Positions 7,206 to 14,270 of a stretch of 29,998 nucleotides of DNA are shown here, piece after piece. Positions within the stretch are counted from its first letter, which is position 1. Each line of letters begins with the position of its first letter. The position numbers and the translations under genes are program-made. The notes beneath the pieces are model-generated. The model did no database searches and was not told where the DNA came from. It saw nothing but the letters and a program-made list of their open reading frames with translations. Location: positions 1-29,998 of IMG/VR virus record IMGVR_UViG_3300037847_003586. One strand, 5' to 3'. The stretch comes from a virus.

Positions 7206-7464
7206 CTTTACCTTCTGGCATACCAAGACCACACTCTGCTTTTATAACTAAGTGATGTATGCAATCTATACATAGAGGATGATCTCTGCTCATACATCTA
7301 GCATCTGCATATAAATATTCTGCTTCTATAAGTGCAGGCTCTAGCTCTTTTGCTTTTAAAGGTAAATTTAGTTTACCTTTTTTTGTTTTAATTTTTACTC
7401 GCCATACAGTAGGTTCTTCTTCATATAGAACCATGCGACCAGCATGGTATCTAAGAGAAGCCAT
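7150..7464 (-). CDS. Cys/His-containing hypothetical protein
   Basis: The 104-residue product has a beta-rich basic start (GRMVLYEEEPTVWRVKIK) and a C-terminal part with clustered Cys and His (RCMSRDHPLCIDCIHHLVIKAECGLG, split here by its metal-type residues C, H, C, C, H, H and C), then a last CAYFWEKK. This could be a zinc-binding fold. It is the last gene of the - strand run that begins upstream at 11134 and overlaps the convergent gene by 56 bases. No Shine-Dalgarno sequence is obvious. No family is recognised. Confidence 0.55.
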   Translation of the reverse strand: MASLRYHAGRMVLYEEEPTVWRVKIKTKKGKLNLPLKAKELEPALIEAEYLYADARCMSRDHPLCIDCIHHLVIKAECGLGMPEGKASGGIWAKDCAYFWEKKI

Positions 7465-7472
7465 CTTTACAT

Positions 7473-7640
7473 TTATGCTTCGTAATCATCAGGTGGAGGT
7501 GTGAGCCAGTATCTTGTTCCATTTATAACCCTAAATACATGATTACCGCAACATACTATTTGCCCTGAGTCTTTCTGCTGCTGTCTGCGCTTCTGATCTT
7601 GTTTGATATGTTTTGCTAAGATAGACAACTTTTCCGTCAT
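7473..7640 (-). CDS. Small hypothetical protein (overlaps the gene at 7543-7728)
   Basis: From ATG at 7640 this frame gives 55 residues: a helical basic start (TEKLSILAKHIKQDQKRRQQ), then a beta-like end with CCGNHVFRVINGTRYWLTPP and an acidic last stretch. The C-terminal 25 residues look like real protein. The first half overlaps another frame that also looks real, so this is either an overlapping gene or the 3' part of a gene joined by a frameshift (see findings). AAGG lies about 9 bases upstream of the start. An in-frame upstream ATG at 7694 is possible but unsupported. Confidence 0.45.
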   Translation of the reverse strand: MTEKLSILAKHIKQDQKRRQQQKDSGQIVCCGNHVFRVINGTRYWLTPPPDDYEA

Positions 7641-7728
7641 AAAACCAACCTTGAAATTTATATGTAAGACCATGATATATTGGCTGGACTCCAAAATGGC
7701 CTTTGCAGACTAAATGTGTGACATACAA
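7543..7728 (-). CDS. Small hypothetical protein, possible frameshifted N-terminal part
   Basis: A frame of 61 residues with a TTG start at 7728 includes GVQPIYHGLTYKFQGWFYDG and KVVYLSKTYQTRSEAQ, followed by TAAERLR. That strand-strand-helix pattern is common in tiny phage proteins, so I believe this frame is translated. There is no ATG and no visible Shine-Dalgarno sequence, so the start is weak. The frame closes at 7543 inside the next gene's coding region, where the other frame becomes the convincing one. Either the two are overlapping genes or a single protein is read across a frameshift. Confidence 0.4.
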   Translation of the reverse strand: MYVTHLVCKGHFGVQPIYHGLTYKFQGWFYDGKVVYLSKTYQTRSEAQTAAERLRANSMLR

Positions 7729-7743
7729 GATTTTTTATGATTT

Positions 7744-7971
7744 TTATATCATTTCGTAACTACAATCTTTCCATCTAGCTTTAATATATTTAATAGCTTT
7801 TGCTTGAGTTTCTGCATTTGTAGATATTTTCATTGGTGCAGTTCCTATCCCTACTCCTTTAACAATAAAAGTATATTTTTTAGTTTTTTTGTCTTTTTGC
7901 GGTCTTGTAACACCCTCCATGTCAGGTGTCATTGCTAATAGTTCTTTATCTCTAAAGTTCTGCGATTGCAT
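7744..7971 (-). CDS. Hypothetical protein, AP2/Arm-like small domain
   Basis: I start this gene at 7971 because a strong AGGAGG lies upstream (AGGAGGAAGCTGAAAATG on the coding strand). The 75-residue product has a basic stretch (RPQKDKKTKKYTFIVKGV), a beta-like core (YTFIVKGVGIGTAPMKI) and a helix (NAETQAKAIKYIKARWK). Strands followed by an amphipathic helix recall the small Arm-like DNA-binding domains of phage integrases, which also have the motif xxxTxxEAxxAxxxI, but no catalytic part follows. It overlaps the upstream gene by 20 bases. Confidence 0.55.
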   Translation of the reverse strand: MQSQNFRDKELLAMTPDMEGVTRPQKDKKTKKYTFIVKGVGIGTAPMKISTNAETQAKAIKYIKARWKDCSYEMI

Positions 7972-8254
7972 TTTCAGCTTCCTCCTGTTCTTTATCAGTA
8001 AAGTCACGAATCAACATTTTTGTAACTTTGTTTACGTTGTAGTTATGTTTCATAATAATAGTTCTAATATTTTCATCTACCCAATCACTACGAAGACTTA
8101 CAGTATGGTTATCTGCATATTGAACAATATGATCGTAACCTCTAATATCTCTATCTAATTGTTTTGCATATTCTTCTAATCTATTTTCTTTAAGTTTTTG
8201 AAGTTTTAACTCTGATCTGTTACTTCTTTTTCCGTTTGTGTACTTTGGTGTCAT
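7952..8254 (-). CDS. Hypothetical basic helical protein
   Basis: The 100-residue product starts with a basic region (TPKYTNGKRSNRSELKLQKL), continues with long charged helices (ENRLEEYAKQLDRDIRGYDH), and has a C-terminal region with NYNVNKVTKMLIRDFTDKEQ that could be a small helical DNA-binding bundle. No family is recognised. It overlaps its upstream neighbour by four bases (8251-8254) and the downstream gene by 20, so all three are in one transcript and likely coupled. The strong ribosome-binding site of the next gene lies inside its last codons. Confidence 0.6.
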   Translation of the reverse strand: MTPKYTNGKRSNRSELKLQKLKENRLEEYAKQLDRDIRGYDHIVQYADNHTVSLRSDWVDENIRTIIMKHNYNVNKVTKMLIRDFTDKEQEEAENAIAEL

Positions 8255-8655
8255 GTTATTTTTTCTAACTCAGCAATAGCTAAAGAACGTGCTTTGTTGT
8301 GGATAGTTCTAAACTCGTTTCTATCTATATATTGCAATATAATTGCAGAAAAATGCTTATCGTAAATAGATCGAAATAAACTTTCATCGTGATCTAAGCT
8401 AATAAGTTGAGATAAAAAAGCTTTGCATACCTGTTGTTTGCGTCTTACTTTCTGATGCCAATCTTTATCATAAGCTTCTTGTTTTTCTTGTTTAAATTTC
8501 TTAATATAGTCATCCATGTTTTTAATAGCAGTCATTAATTCATCTTTCAACAACAAAACCTCTGGATTAGATAAAGACCCGACATCATCAATCGACACAA
8601 CTTTATCAATTTGTTTACTGTTAAATGTTAAAGGCATAGATAAGGATAATTTCAT
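8251..8655 (-). CDS. Hypothetical coiled-coil protein
   Basis: The 134-residue product has a short beta-like start (KLSLSMPLTFNSKQIDKVV), then a long charged helix (LLLKDELMTAIKNMDDYI and following, with many Lys and Glu) and a second helical region (HNKARSLAIAELEKIT). It looks cytosolic and probably oligomeric. No family is recognised. It is the first gene after a strong hairpin at 8697-8744 that separates it from the recombination genes upstream on the same strand, so its transcription depends on read-through or on an undetected promoter. Confidence 0.6.
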   Translation of the reverse strand: MKLSLSMPLTFNSKQIDKVVSIDDVGSLSNPEVLLLKDELMTAIKNMDDYIKKFKQEKQEAYDKDWHQKVRRKQQVCKAFLSQLISLDHDESLFRSIYDKHFSAIILQYIDRNEFRTIHNKARSLAIAELEKIT

Positions 8656-8696
8656 TCTATTTTAGCTTAATTTGGCTTAAAATCTAGTAAAAGTGA

Positions 8697-8744
8697 GGGG
8701 GCTTACATAAGAGAAAAACTCTCACAAAACCTCTTATAGCCCCC
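8697..8744 (-). terminator. Long hairpin after the recombination operon (terminator or attenuator)
   Basis: GGGGGCT (8697-8703) pairs with AGCCCCC (8738-8744), and after a 3-base bulge ATAAGAG (8707-8713) pairs with CTCTTAT (8731-8737). On the - strand the stem is followed by TCACTTTTAC, a weak U-tract. It sits just after the candidate ssDNA-binding gene and probably lowers read-through into the genes at 8251 and beyond. Confidence 0.65.
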
Positions 8745-8749
8745 CATAT

Positions 8750-9118
8750 TTAAAAAGGAAACTCCTCTTCTGCTGCTTTGACTTTTGGTGCTGGTGATTC
8801 GTTAGCATCAGCTTCTTCGATAGCTTTCATTGTCTTGTAATCAGGCTCTAGGTTAAGACCGATATACTTCTTACCTTGCTTACTCTCGTTAAGGTAGCCT
8901 GTAGCTCTAATAGTAACTACACCTTCTCCATGAAAGTCGCTATGTTCTGGCTTTGCTTTCTGTACATACTCACATAGCTTAATAATATCGGCCTCTGTAA
9001 TCTGCATAACACCAGAATACTTAGGATAGTTTTTGTTAGGATCGTAGTTCTCCTTGTAACGCTTTTTGTGGTCTTCTGCATCTTGTGAGAAAACTGCAAG
9101 TGGTAATTTAAAGTCCAT
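8750..9118 (-). CDS. Candidate single-stranded-DNA-binding protein
   Basis: The 122-residue product ends AAEEEFPF, closely like the acidic C-terminal tip (DDDIPF) by which bacterial and phage SSB proteins recruit partners. The body has strands (KYSGVMQITEADIIKLCEYV, GEGVVTIRATGYLN, KKYIGLNLEPDY) that fit an OB-fold, followed by a flexible Ala/Pro/Glu linker. It lies in the operon with RecT and the exonuclease, where an SSB would act on 3' overhangs. It is shorter than bacterial SSB (about 175 residues) and I see no clear SSB signature in the body, so the function is inferred from the tail, fold pattern and neighbours. Confidence 0.6.
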   Translation of the reverse strand: MDFKLPLAVFSQDAEDHKKRYKENYDPNKNYPKYSGVMQITEADIIKLCEYVQKAKPEHSDFHGEGVVTIRATGYLNESKQGKKYIGLNLEPDYKTMKAIEEADANESPAPKVKAAEEEFPF

Positions 9119-9128
9119 AGATAAAAAA

Positions 9129-9320
9129 TTAATTGGATTGACGTTTGGCTGATTCTAAATCCTCTATCTCAGCCAACTTATAGAGGATCTTTCCATTGAT
9201 GGTGTAGAAAGAAGGCGGTTTGCCTTCTCTTCTCCATCTTTCAACAGAACCAATATGAACTCGCCATCTTTCAGCAAGTTCGCTAGGTGTTAAAAACTCT
9301 TTCTTAGAATCCGAAGTCAT
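9129..9320 (-). CDS. Excisionase/MerR-type helix-turn-helix protein
   Basis: The 63-residue product reads EFLTPSELAERWRVHIGSVE, then RWRREGKPPSFYTINGKILY and a final helix. This is the HTH_17 (excisionase or DNA-binding domain) pattern: a TPSELAERW helix, a recognition helix SVERWRREG, and a short wing with Y-x(6)-Y. It binds DNA as a small regulator or architectural protein. Its start overlaps the end of the recT gene by 17 bases. No integrase is nearby in the window, so a role in transcription or DNA bending is more likely than excision. Confidence 0.75.
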   Translation of the reverse strand: MTSDSKKEFLTPSELAERWRVHIGSVERWRREGKPPSFYTINGKILYKLAEIEDLESAKRQSN

Positions 9321-9933
9321 CTTTAGCCTCCTGTTGATCTACAACTATCTCGACATTACCTGTAGTAACATCAATAGGCTGTATATCAACTACTTCCTCG
9401 CTAGTCTGCACACCTAATAAAAGGTCAGGAATGTATTGCCTACCGAAAAATGTAGATGCTCTGTTTCTTAGCATTAGCTCTGGCATTGATTGATACTTAC
9501 TATTTTTAGTCCAACCTTCTTGCCTAGCCATTTTCATTGTCACTGCTGTACCTTTTACTAGCTTGTTATCTTCTAACCTAATAGCTTGGCATTGGACAGA
9601 TAATGTTTCATCTTTACCAGTAACAATGTAGTCAAAGTTTTTAAATCTATTGCAACCTAATATTTGACTAGATACAAAAGCAGCACTCCAACTTGGTCTG
9701 CCATGAATAATATTTAGGTTTTGCATAACTGTAAGAGGACTAAGATTCATTCTCTTACTCATCTCTAATGCCACAAGACAATTAGATAAACCTTTTTGAC
9801 CTTGATAGCTTATTGGTACGAGGTTTGATTCTGCAAGACTTTTAGCTTGTCTCTGAGCAAACTCAAAAGACTCGGTGCTTTGATAGATAGAGGACTCGCC
9901 CTCTGGATTTGTTTTAGTAATTTCAGTTGTCAT
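9304..9933 (-). CDS. recT: RecT-family ssDNA annealing protein
   Basis: The 209-residue product has the RecT core: an N-terminal helix (FEFAQRQAKSLAESNLVP), then KGLSNCLVALEMSKRMNLSP, LTVMQNLNIIHGRPSWSAAF, and the later LMLRNRASTFFGRQYIPDLL with a final acidic tail EAKDDFGF. RecT anneals complementary single strands produced by the partner exonuclease, in phage recombination and repair. AAGGAG precedes the ATG. It is somewhat shorter than lambda-type or Rac RecT (about 270 residues), as in many phage variants. A 44-residue gene and then the exonuclease lie upstream in the operon, and the candidate SSB downstream, completing an exonuclease-annealase-SSB module. The acidic C-terminus may serve as a partner-binding tip. 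Confidence 0.85.
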   Translation of the reverse strand: MTTEITKTNPEGESSIYQSTESFEFAQRQAKSLAESNLVPISYQGQKGLSNCLVALEMSKRMNLSPLTVMQNLNIIHGRPSWSAAFVSSQILGCNRFKNFDYIVTGKDETLSVQCQAIRLEDNKLVKGTAVTMKMARQEGWTKNSKYQSMPELMLRNRASTFFGRQYIPDLLLGVQTSEEVVDIQPIDVTTGNVEIVVDQQEAKDDFGF

Positions 9934-10057
9934 GTGTAATCTCCTTGTAAGTAATGTCTACCCATTGACCTTGGGTAAATCTCCATGTTTTTTCTCTTGC
10001 TGGTTCATAGAAAACCTGACCTTCATATGGGTCGTAGGGAAAAGGAATACGTTGCAT
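9923..10057 (-). CDS. Small hypothetical protein between exonuclease and recT
   Basis: The 44-residue frame starts at ATG 10057, overlapping the exonuclease stop by one base (TAATG), and ends 11 bases inside recT. It reads MQRIPFPYDPYEGQVFYEP and then AREKTWRFTQGQWVDITY. Paired aromatic residues and the xFxxGxW pattern suggest a small beta domain. The recT ribosome-binding site lies inside it, so its translation could affect recT expression. No family is recognised. Coupling on both sides and sensible composition support it as a real gene. Confidence 0.6.
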   Translation of the reverse strand: MQRIPFPYDPYEGQVFYEPAREKTWRFTQGQWVDITYKEITHDN

Positions 10058-10899
10058 TAGTAAAGTTGGATTTCTTGATCTAGATTAGGGTCGTAATCTG
10101 ATTCTTTTTTCTTAGTCATCCAAGGAGGAAGACTAATAGTTTCTATTTCGTTAGGAGTATAGTCTGGGTAAGAATCGTTTTCTTTGCACCATAATATTTT
10201 GTCAATAGCTTCATCTACTTTTTTATTGCCCTCCTCAAGCATCTCCATACTGGCTCTATATACACCAACACAGAAAGGTGCTGTTTTTTCTATGGCTATA
10301 AATATAAAGTCATAAGAGTCGAATCCTAGATTCTGCAAAACTCGTAAATACCAACTAGCTTGGATATGGTAGCCAAAGTTTGCTATAGACTTTTGGAAAC
10401 CTTTAGGACTTGCATCTTGTGTAGTTTTAAGATCAACAACTATGTTTTTATCCTTAGAAATCCAATCTGGCCTACATTTTGCTCTTATTCCGCCTAAATC
10501 TTCACTAAAAAAGCTTAATTCTGTTAATCCCTCCATGTCATAAATCATCTTTGCTGGACTTGCTAAGAAGCTATGGTTCATGTGAATAAGGTTTTCTTCC
10601 CATTCAGCACCTAATATATTTAGATGACCATGCTCCTCCATCCATTGTTTGCCTTCTTTAGTCCTACCATTAAATGCTTTCGGTTTAAAGCAATATCTAT
10701 TTTTAAATAATTCATTCTCTAAAAAAAATGTATGAACCGCAGTACCTTCTTCCATAGCTTTAGTCGGCACAGACTCAGCAGTTTTATCGTAAAGATATTT
10801 TTTAGGGCTAGTTAATACTTTACGAATAGTAGAAGAAGACTCGTACTTGGTTTTGCGATGATACTCTTCATTAGACATTACAAGTGGTTTATAAATCAT
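10057..10899 (-). CDS. PD-(D/E)XK exonuclease (RecE/exonuclease VIII type)
   Basis: The 280-residue product is the 5'-3' double-strand exonuclease partner of RecT. The core motifs are GTAVHTFFL (H56), E127 in TELSFF, RPDW (D145) and VVDLKTT (D156-x-K158), in the order expected for the PD-(D/E)XK fold of the RecE/exonuclease VIII C-terminal domain. After the active site comes FGYHIQASWYL, the conserved Y/Q helix of lambda-exonuclease relatives. It makes 3' overhangs on which RecT loads. Its start overlaps the gene ending at 10889 by 11 bases. No fusion or truncation is seen; the length suits a stand-alone phage version. Confidence 0.85.
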   Translation of the reverse strand: MIYKPLVMSNEEYHRKTKYESSSTIRKVLTSPKKYLYDKTAESVPTKAMEEGTAVHTFFLENELFKNRYCFKPKAFNGRTKEGKQWMEEHGHLNILGAEWEENLIHMNHSFLASPAKMIYDMEGLTELSFFSEDLGGIRAKCRPDWISKDKNIVVDLKTTQDASPKGFQKSIANFGYHIQASWYLRVLQNLGFDSYDFIFIAIEKTAPFCVGVYRASMEMLEEGNKKVDEAIDKILWCKENDSYPDYTPNEIETISLPPWMTKKKESDYDPNLDQEIQLY

Positions 10900-11134
10900 T
10901 GAATTTTTCTCCCCATTTAATAAAGTTATCTAACTCGCCACATTCAGCGATTTTTTTAATTAATTTTCCGTGCATTAAATAAGCTAATTTTTCTTGGCCG
11001 TAGTACCACATACCACGATCAACAGCAAAACAAAAAGCTTCAAAATTATTTGTTCTTACATAAAGCAATAGTTTGTCTATAAACTCTTCACTTGTTTCTT
11101 TTTGTACTTTGCTCCAGTTGCTTGGCTTTTCCAT
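10889..11134 (-). CDS. Hypothetical protein at the head of the recombination operon
   Basis: The 81-residue product is helical, starting EKPSNWSKVQKETSEEFIDK, with AFCFAVDRGMWYYGQEKLAY in the middle and CGELDNFIKWGEKF near the end. No motif identifies it. It is the first gene of the - strand operon, about 19 bases from the predicted transcription start of the shared promoter at 11142-11187, and it overlaps the exonuclease gene by 11 bases. First-gene position and coupling suggest a small regulator or partner of the exonuclease; this is inference only. Confidence 0.6.
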   Translation of the reverse strand: MEKPSNWSKVQKETSEEFIDKLLLYVRTNNFEAFCFAVDRGMWYYGQEKLAYLMHGKLIKKIAECGELDNFIKWGEKFNDL

Positions 11135-11141
11135 AAATTAC

Positions 11142-11187
11142 TTGACACATATAACAACATATTATAGTATAGGACAACAAATGTCAA
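11142..11187. promoter_or_regulatory. Symmetric divergent promoter for the recombination and replication arms
   Basis: On the + strand TTGACA (11142-11147) is followed 17 bases on by TAGTAT (11165-11170) or, at 15, TATAGT. On the - strand TTGACA (11187-11182) is followed at 15 bases by TATAAT (11166-11161). Both -10 regions share the same central bases, so transcription would leave outwards in both directions, 16-19 bases before each start codon. This is the layout of a bidirectional bacterial sigma-70 promoter. Confidence 0.65.
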
Positions 11188-11191
11188 CCCT

Positions 11192-12880
11192 ATGCAACTA
11201 AGAGATTATCAAAATTTAGCAATCTCTAACGTAAGAAAATCGTTTCAAGCGAAGCATAGGTCTGTTTTGCTTACTCTTCCTACAGGTGCAGGTAAGACTG
11301 TCATCTTCTCAGAGATAACAAAACTTGCAGGGTTAAAAGGTTCTAATGTTCTTATACTCGTACACCGAAAAGAATTAATAGATCAGGCTGGCGATAAATT
11401 AACTAAGGCAGGTGTAAATTACGGAATAGTTGCATCAGGCCATAAGGAATCTAAGAGTAATGTACAAGTTGCCTCGGTGCAAACTTTAATTAATAGACTT
11501 AACAATCCAGATCAATTTGATTTGATTATTATTGATGAGGCTCATCATGCAGTTGCTAATTCTTGGCGAAAAATATTTGACTTTTATAAATCATCTATAA
11601 AACTTGGTGTTACTGCTACACCTATGAGAATGACAGGTGCAGGGTTAGGAGAAATATTTGATGATCTAATAGTTGGCTCTACTATTCCAGAACTTGTAGA
11701 ACAAAAATATTTAGCAGAACATGAAGTGTATGCACCGCCAAATAAGCTAAATTTAGAGAAAATAAGGACAATTAGGGGTGATTTTAGTAAAAAAGAGGTA
11801 GAAGATGAGCTAGATAAGGTTGATATAGTTGGTGATGCAGTAGAAAACTATCGAAGACTTGGACAGAATAAACCAGCAATAGCATTTTGCATATCAGTAA
11901 AACATGGACAATATGTAACTAATAAATTTAAACAGGCAGGCTACACAGCAGAACTTATTACAGGTTCTATGAAATCTGAAGAGAGAAAAACATTAGTAGA
12001 TAATTTTAAAAATGGAAAAGTACAGATATTAGTTTCTATAGATGTAGTTTCAGAGGGATTTGACGTAGAAGGTTGCTATGTTGCCATTCTACTTAGACCG
12101 ACACAATCAGAAGCTTTGTATATACAACAAGTTGGTAGAGTTTTAAGGCCAGAACCTAATAAGATTGCAATAGTCTTAGATCATGTAGGTAATACAAAAC
12201 GTCATGGATTTGTTGATGATGTAAGAGAATATGATCTTCACCAGAAAGCAAAAACAAAAAGAAAAGGAGAACTTGCACCAGCAGTAGAAACTTGCGAGGT
12301 TTGTTTTGCAGTTTATAGACCACAACCAATATGCCCTGTTTGCGGACATAAAAAAGAAATTAGAAAAAGAGAAATAACTTACGAAGATGGCGAATTAGTA
12401 AAGATGAAAAAAGAATTGAGACTTGATGAGGGAGATCCAATTATAGAAAAATCTACAGGTACAAAATTATATTTTTATGGTTGGGATGATGACCAGAAAA
12501 AGATAGGTTTTGAGTTTTCATTGAATCGTAAAAACGCAAAAGCAAAATGTTTTACAGAAGCACAATTCAAAGATTTTTGTAAAAAAGATTTATATGGTAT
12601 TCATTCAAAACATACAGATTATGCAAAGAAAAGATTTATCTTACAGTTTTTAAGTTTAGTTAGATTAGCAGAAGTAGATATAGATGATATTGCTGTAGTT
12701 AGATCAGAACAGCAACGAAGAAAAAAGTTAGAAGAGTGGAGTTGTAAGACATTACGAGATTGGATAAAACTTGCAGAGAAACGAGGTCATAATCAATTTT
12801 GGGCTAAGAAAAGATGGGAACTTAGAAAAAGACAAAAACCTAGAAATAATTACAATGATGACAAGTTCTTTGGCTTCTGA
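11192..12880 (+). CDS. DEAH superfamily 2 DNA helicase
   Basis: The 562-residue protein has helicase motif I PTGAGKT (GxGKT at residues 32-36), motif Ia HRKELIDQ, motif II DEAH (115-118), motif III TATP, and the second RecA domain with IQQVGRVLRP (motif VI). A four-cysteine zinc knuckle follows (C368, C371, C381, C384), then a basic C-terminal region. The order matches phage UvsW/RadD-like ATP-dependent helicases that remodel branched or recombining DNA. The knuckle and basic tail probably bind DNA. It is the first gene of the + strand replication arm, with a short leader from the divergent promoter. Its exact substrate cannot be told. Confidence 0.88.
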   Translation: MQLRDYQNLAISNVRKSFQAKHRSVLLTLPTGAGKTVIFSEITKLAGLKGSNVLILVHRKELIDQAGDKLTKAGVNYGIVASGHKESKSNVQVASVQTLINRLNNPDQFDLIIIDEAHHAVANSWRKIFDFYKSSIKLGVTATPMRMTGAGLGEIFDDLIVGSTIPELVEQKYLAEHEVYAPPNKLNLEKIRTIRGDFSKKEVEDELDKVDIVGDAVENYRRLGQNKPAIAFCISVKHGQYVTNKFKQAGYTAELITGSMKSEERKTLVDNFKNGKVQILVSIDVVSEGFDVEGCYVAILLRPTQSEALYIQQVGRVLRPEPNKIAIVLDHVGNTKRHGFVDDVREYDLHQKAKTKRKGELAPAVETCEVCFAVYRPQPICPVCGHKKEIRKREITYEDGELVKMKKELRLDEGDPIIEKSTGTKLYFYGWDDDQKKIGFEFSLNRKNAKAKCFTEAQFKDFCKKDLYGIHSKHTDYAKKRFILQFLSLVRLAEVDIDDIAVVRSEQQRRKKLEEWSCKTLRDWIKLAEKRGHNQFWAKKRWELRKRQKPRNNYNDDKFFGF

Positions 12881-12914
12881 TGTCATAGGGCGGTAAACTA
12901 GACAGATAAATTTG

Positions 12915-12943
12915 TTGACATAACTAGATTCTATTTATATAGT
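12915..12943 (+). promoter_or_regulatory. Sigma-70-type promoter before the ParB-like gene
   Basis: TTGACA (12915-12920), 17-base spacer, TATAGT (12938-12943): a near-consensus promoter. The expected transcription start near 12950 leaves about 15 bases before ATG 12966, which supports that start rather than GTG 12942 or ATG 12945. Confidence 0.75.
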
Positions 12944-12965
12944 GATGTTACAGATCGCAAAAGTG

Positions 12966-13937
12966 ATGACACTAACAGCACAAGAAATTACTTCTAAACT
13001 TACTGAGCAGTACAAAGATGTACAAGTAGGTATTGAATTTATTACTCCAGAACAGGCTCAAATTTATATGGGTCGTAATTTTAAAAACAATAGAAAAGTT
13101 GTTCTAAGTAATATTTTGGAATTAGAAAAAGAAATGAAAACTGATCGTTTTATTCTTTCTGATTCTGCTATTTGTTTTAATACAGAAAATGTATTAGTAA
13201 ATGGACAGCATAGGTTACTAGCAGTTATAAAAACTGGTCTTACACAACCTTTTTTAGTTGTAAAAAATTTACCTGATAAATCTAAGTTAATTATGGATGT
13301 AGGTAAGTCGAGAGTTATGCACGATAGGATTACTGTAAGTGGTATTGCCATAAATAGAAAAGATTGTTCTATTATTCGTCATGCAATGGCTAGAGTGAAT
13401 GTAGCTACTGGTGTACAACAATTTGCAAAGCCTTGCCACGATAGTATTGTTGCTCAAACTTACTTAAAACATAATCAGTTTTTAAGTTATATAAATAAAT
13501 TACATTGCTCAAAAACACGCAATATTTTTATTGCAGCAGCATTAAAAATTTATGCAGAAATGATTTATAACAATCAATCTGGAAAGCGTAAGTTAAATCA
13601 CGATATGACTCCAAAAGAAAGGGCAATTCATTTTTTAAATATAGTTTCTTGTGGTATGGCATCACCTATAAATGGTGTAGATAAGGATATTAAACCTGTA
13701 GATAGAGCAGCACAATTACTATACAAAAAAACTTGTGATAGATCTTTAAAGTCTTCTTATTGGAATAGTGCTGATGCTTGGGCTTATACATTAAGATCAG
13801 CATTTCATTTTATGTGTGGTACAGATACAAGTTATATAAGACAAGCATTAGAAGATCCTTTTAAATTATTTATTGATCTTCCATCTACAAATGAGATAAT
13901 GGAAATATCATCAACACAAGCCACTAACTTAACTTAG
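12966..13937 (+). CDS. ParB/Srx-fold protein with NGQHRL motif
   Basis: From ATG 12966 the protein has 323 residues. The N-terminal part fits the ParB/sulfiredoxin-like domain: ITPEQAQIYMGRNFKNNRKV, then ILELEKEMKTDRFILSDSA, and the core NGQHRLLAVIKTG (NGQHRL at 79-84), the conserved pocket of phage ParB-like proteins. The rest is helical with no clear motif. Such proteins occur in phages and plasmids beside replication genes; some ParB-like domains bind DNA or nucleotides and some act as nucleases, so I do not choose. The start follows from the promoter at 12915-12943. The next gene begins 32 bases downstream. Confidence 0.7.
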   Translation: MTLTAQEITSKLTEQYKDVQVGIEFITPEQAQIYMGRNFKNNRKVVLSNILELEKEMKTDRFILSDSAICFNTENVLVNGQHRLLAVIKTGLTQPFLVVKNLPDKSKLIMDVGKSRVMHDRITVSGIAINRKDCSIIRHAMARVNVATGVQQFAKPCHDSIVAQTYLKHNQFLSYINKLHCSKTRNIFIAAALKIYAEMIYNNQSGKRKLNHDMTPKERAIHFLNIVSCGMASPINGVDKDIKPVDRAAQLLYKKTCDRSLKSSYWNSADAWAYTLRSAFHFMCGTDTSYIRQALEDPFKLFIDLPSTNEIMEISSTQATNLT

Positions 13938-13969
13938 TGGTTTGTACAAACCTAACTAATTTTTATAAC

Positions 13970-14242
13970 ATGGAAGACAAGAAAAACTATGTTCGAGTGA
14001 TTTTTCAACTCGAACCAGATCGGCATGAGTTTGTAAAACAAGAAGCTGATAAAAATGGTGTGTCTACTAGCCAGTATTTACGCAATCTTGTTAGAGAAAA
14101 ATATTTTAGTTCTAGATTTTCTTCTATGTTTGAAGAACAACGACAAGAAAAACTAGATGATGGCTTCGAGCAAGATCATGTCGCTATGTTGGATAAACTC
14201 CGAAATAAATTTGCCGACAAACCAGATTATTCTTTTAAATAA
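13970..14242 (+). CDS. Ribbon-helix-helix (CopG/Arc-type) regulator
   Basis: I use ATG 13970 (90 residues) because the longer GTG-started frame adds an unlikely N-terminus that overlaps the previous stop. The first 40 residues show the RHH pattern: a strand (YVRVIFQLEPDRHEF) followed by two helices (VKQEADKNG and STSQYLRNLVREKYF). The conserved turn NGVSTSQYLRNLV is typical. It would bind DNA as a dimer through the ribbon. The C-terminal half is charged and helical. Placed between the ParB-like and VRR-NUC genes, it probably regulates the replication genes. Confidence 0.75.
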   Translation: MEDKKNYVRVIFQLEPDRHEFVKQEADKNGVSTSQYLRNLVREKYFSSRFSSMFEEQRQEKLDDGFEQDHVAMLDKLRNKFADKPDYSFK

Positions 14243-14270
14243 TGTATTATGGAAAAAACTACATCATTAG

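Noticed and set aside
7744-7971. Integrase fragment
   Set aside because: The small strand-helix pattern recalls an Arm-binding domain, but there is no core or catalytic domain and the frame is intact with a strong ribosome site.
9129-9320. Excisionase as proof of a temperate phage
   Set aside because: HTH_17 proteins also act as regulators; no integrase or attachment site is visible in the window.
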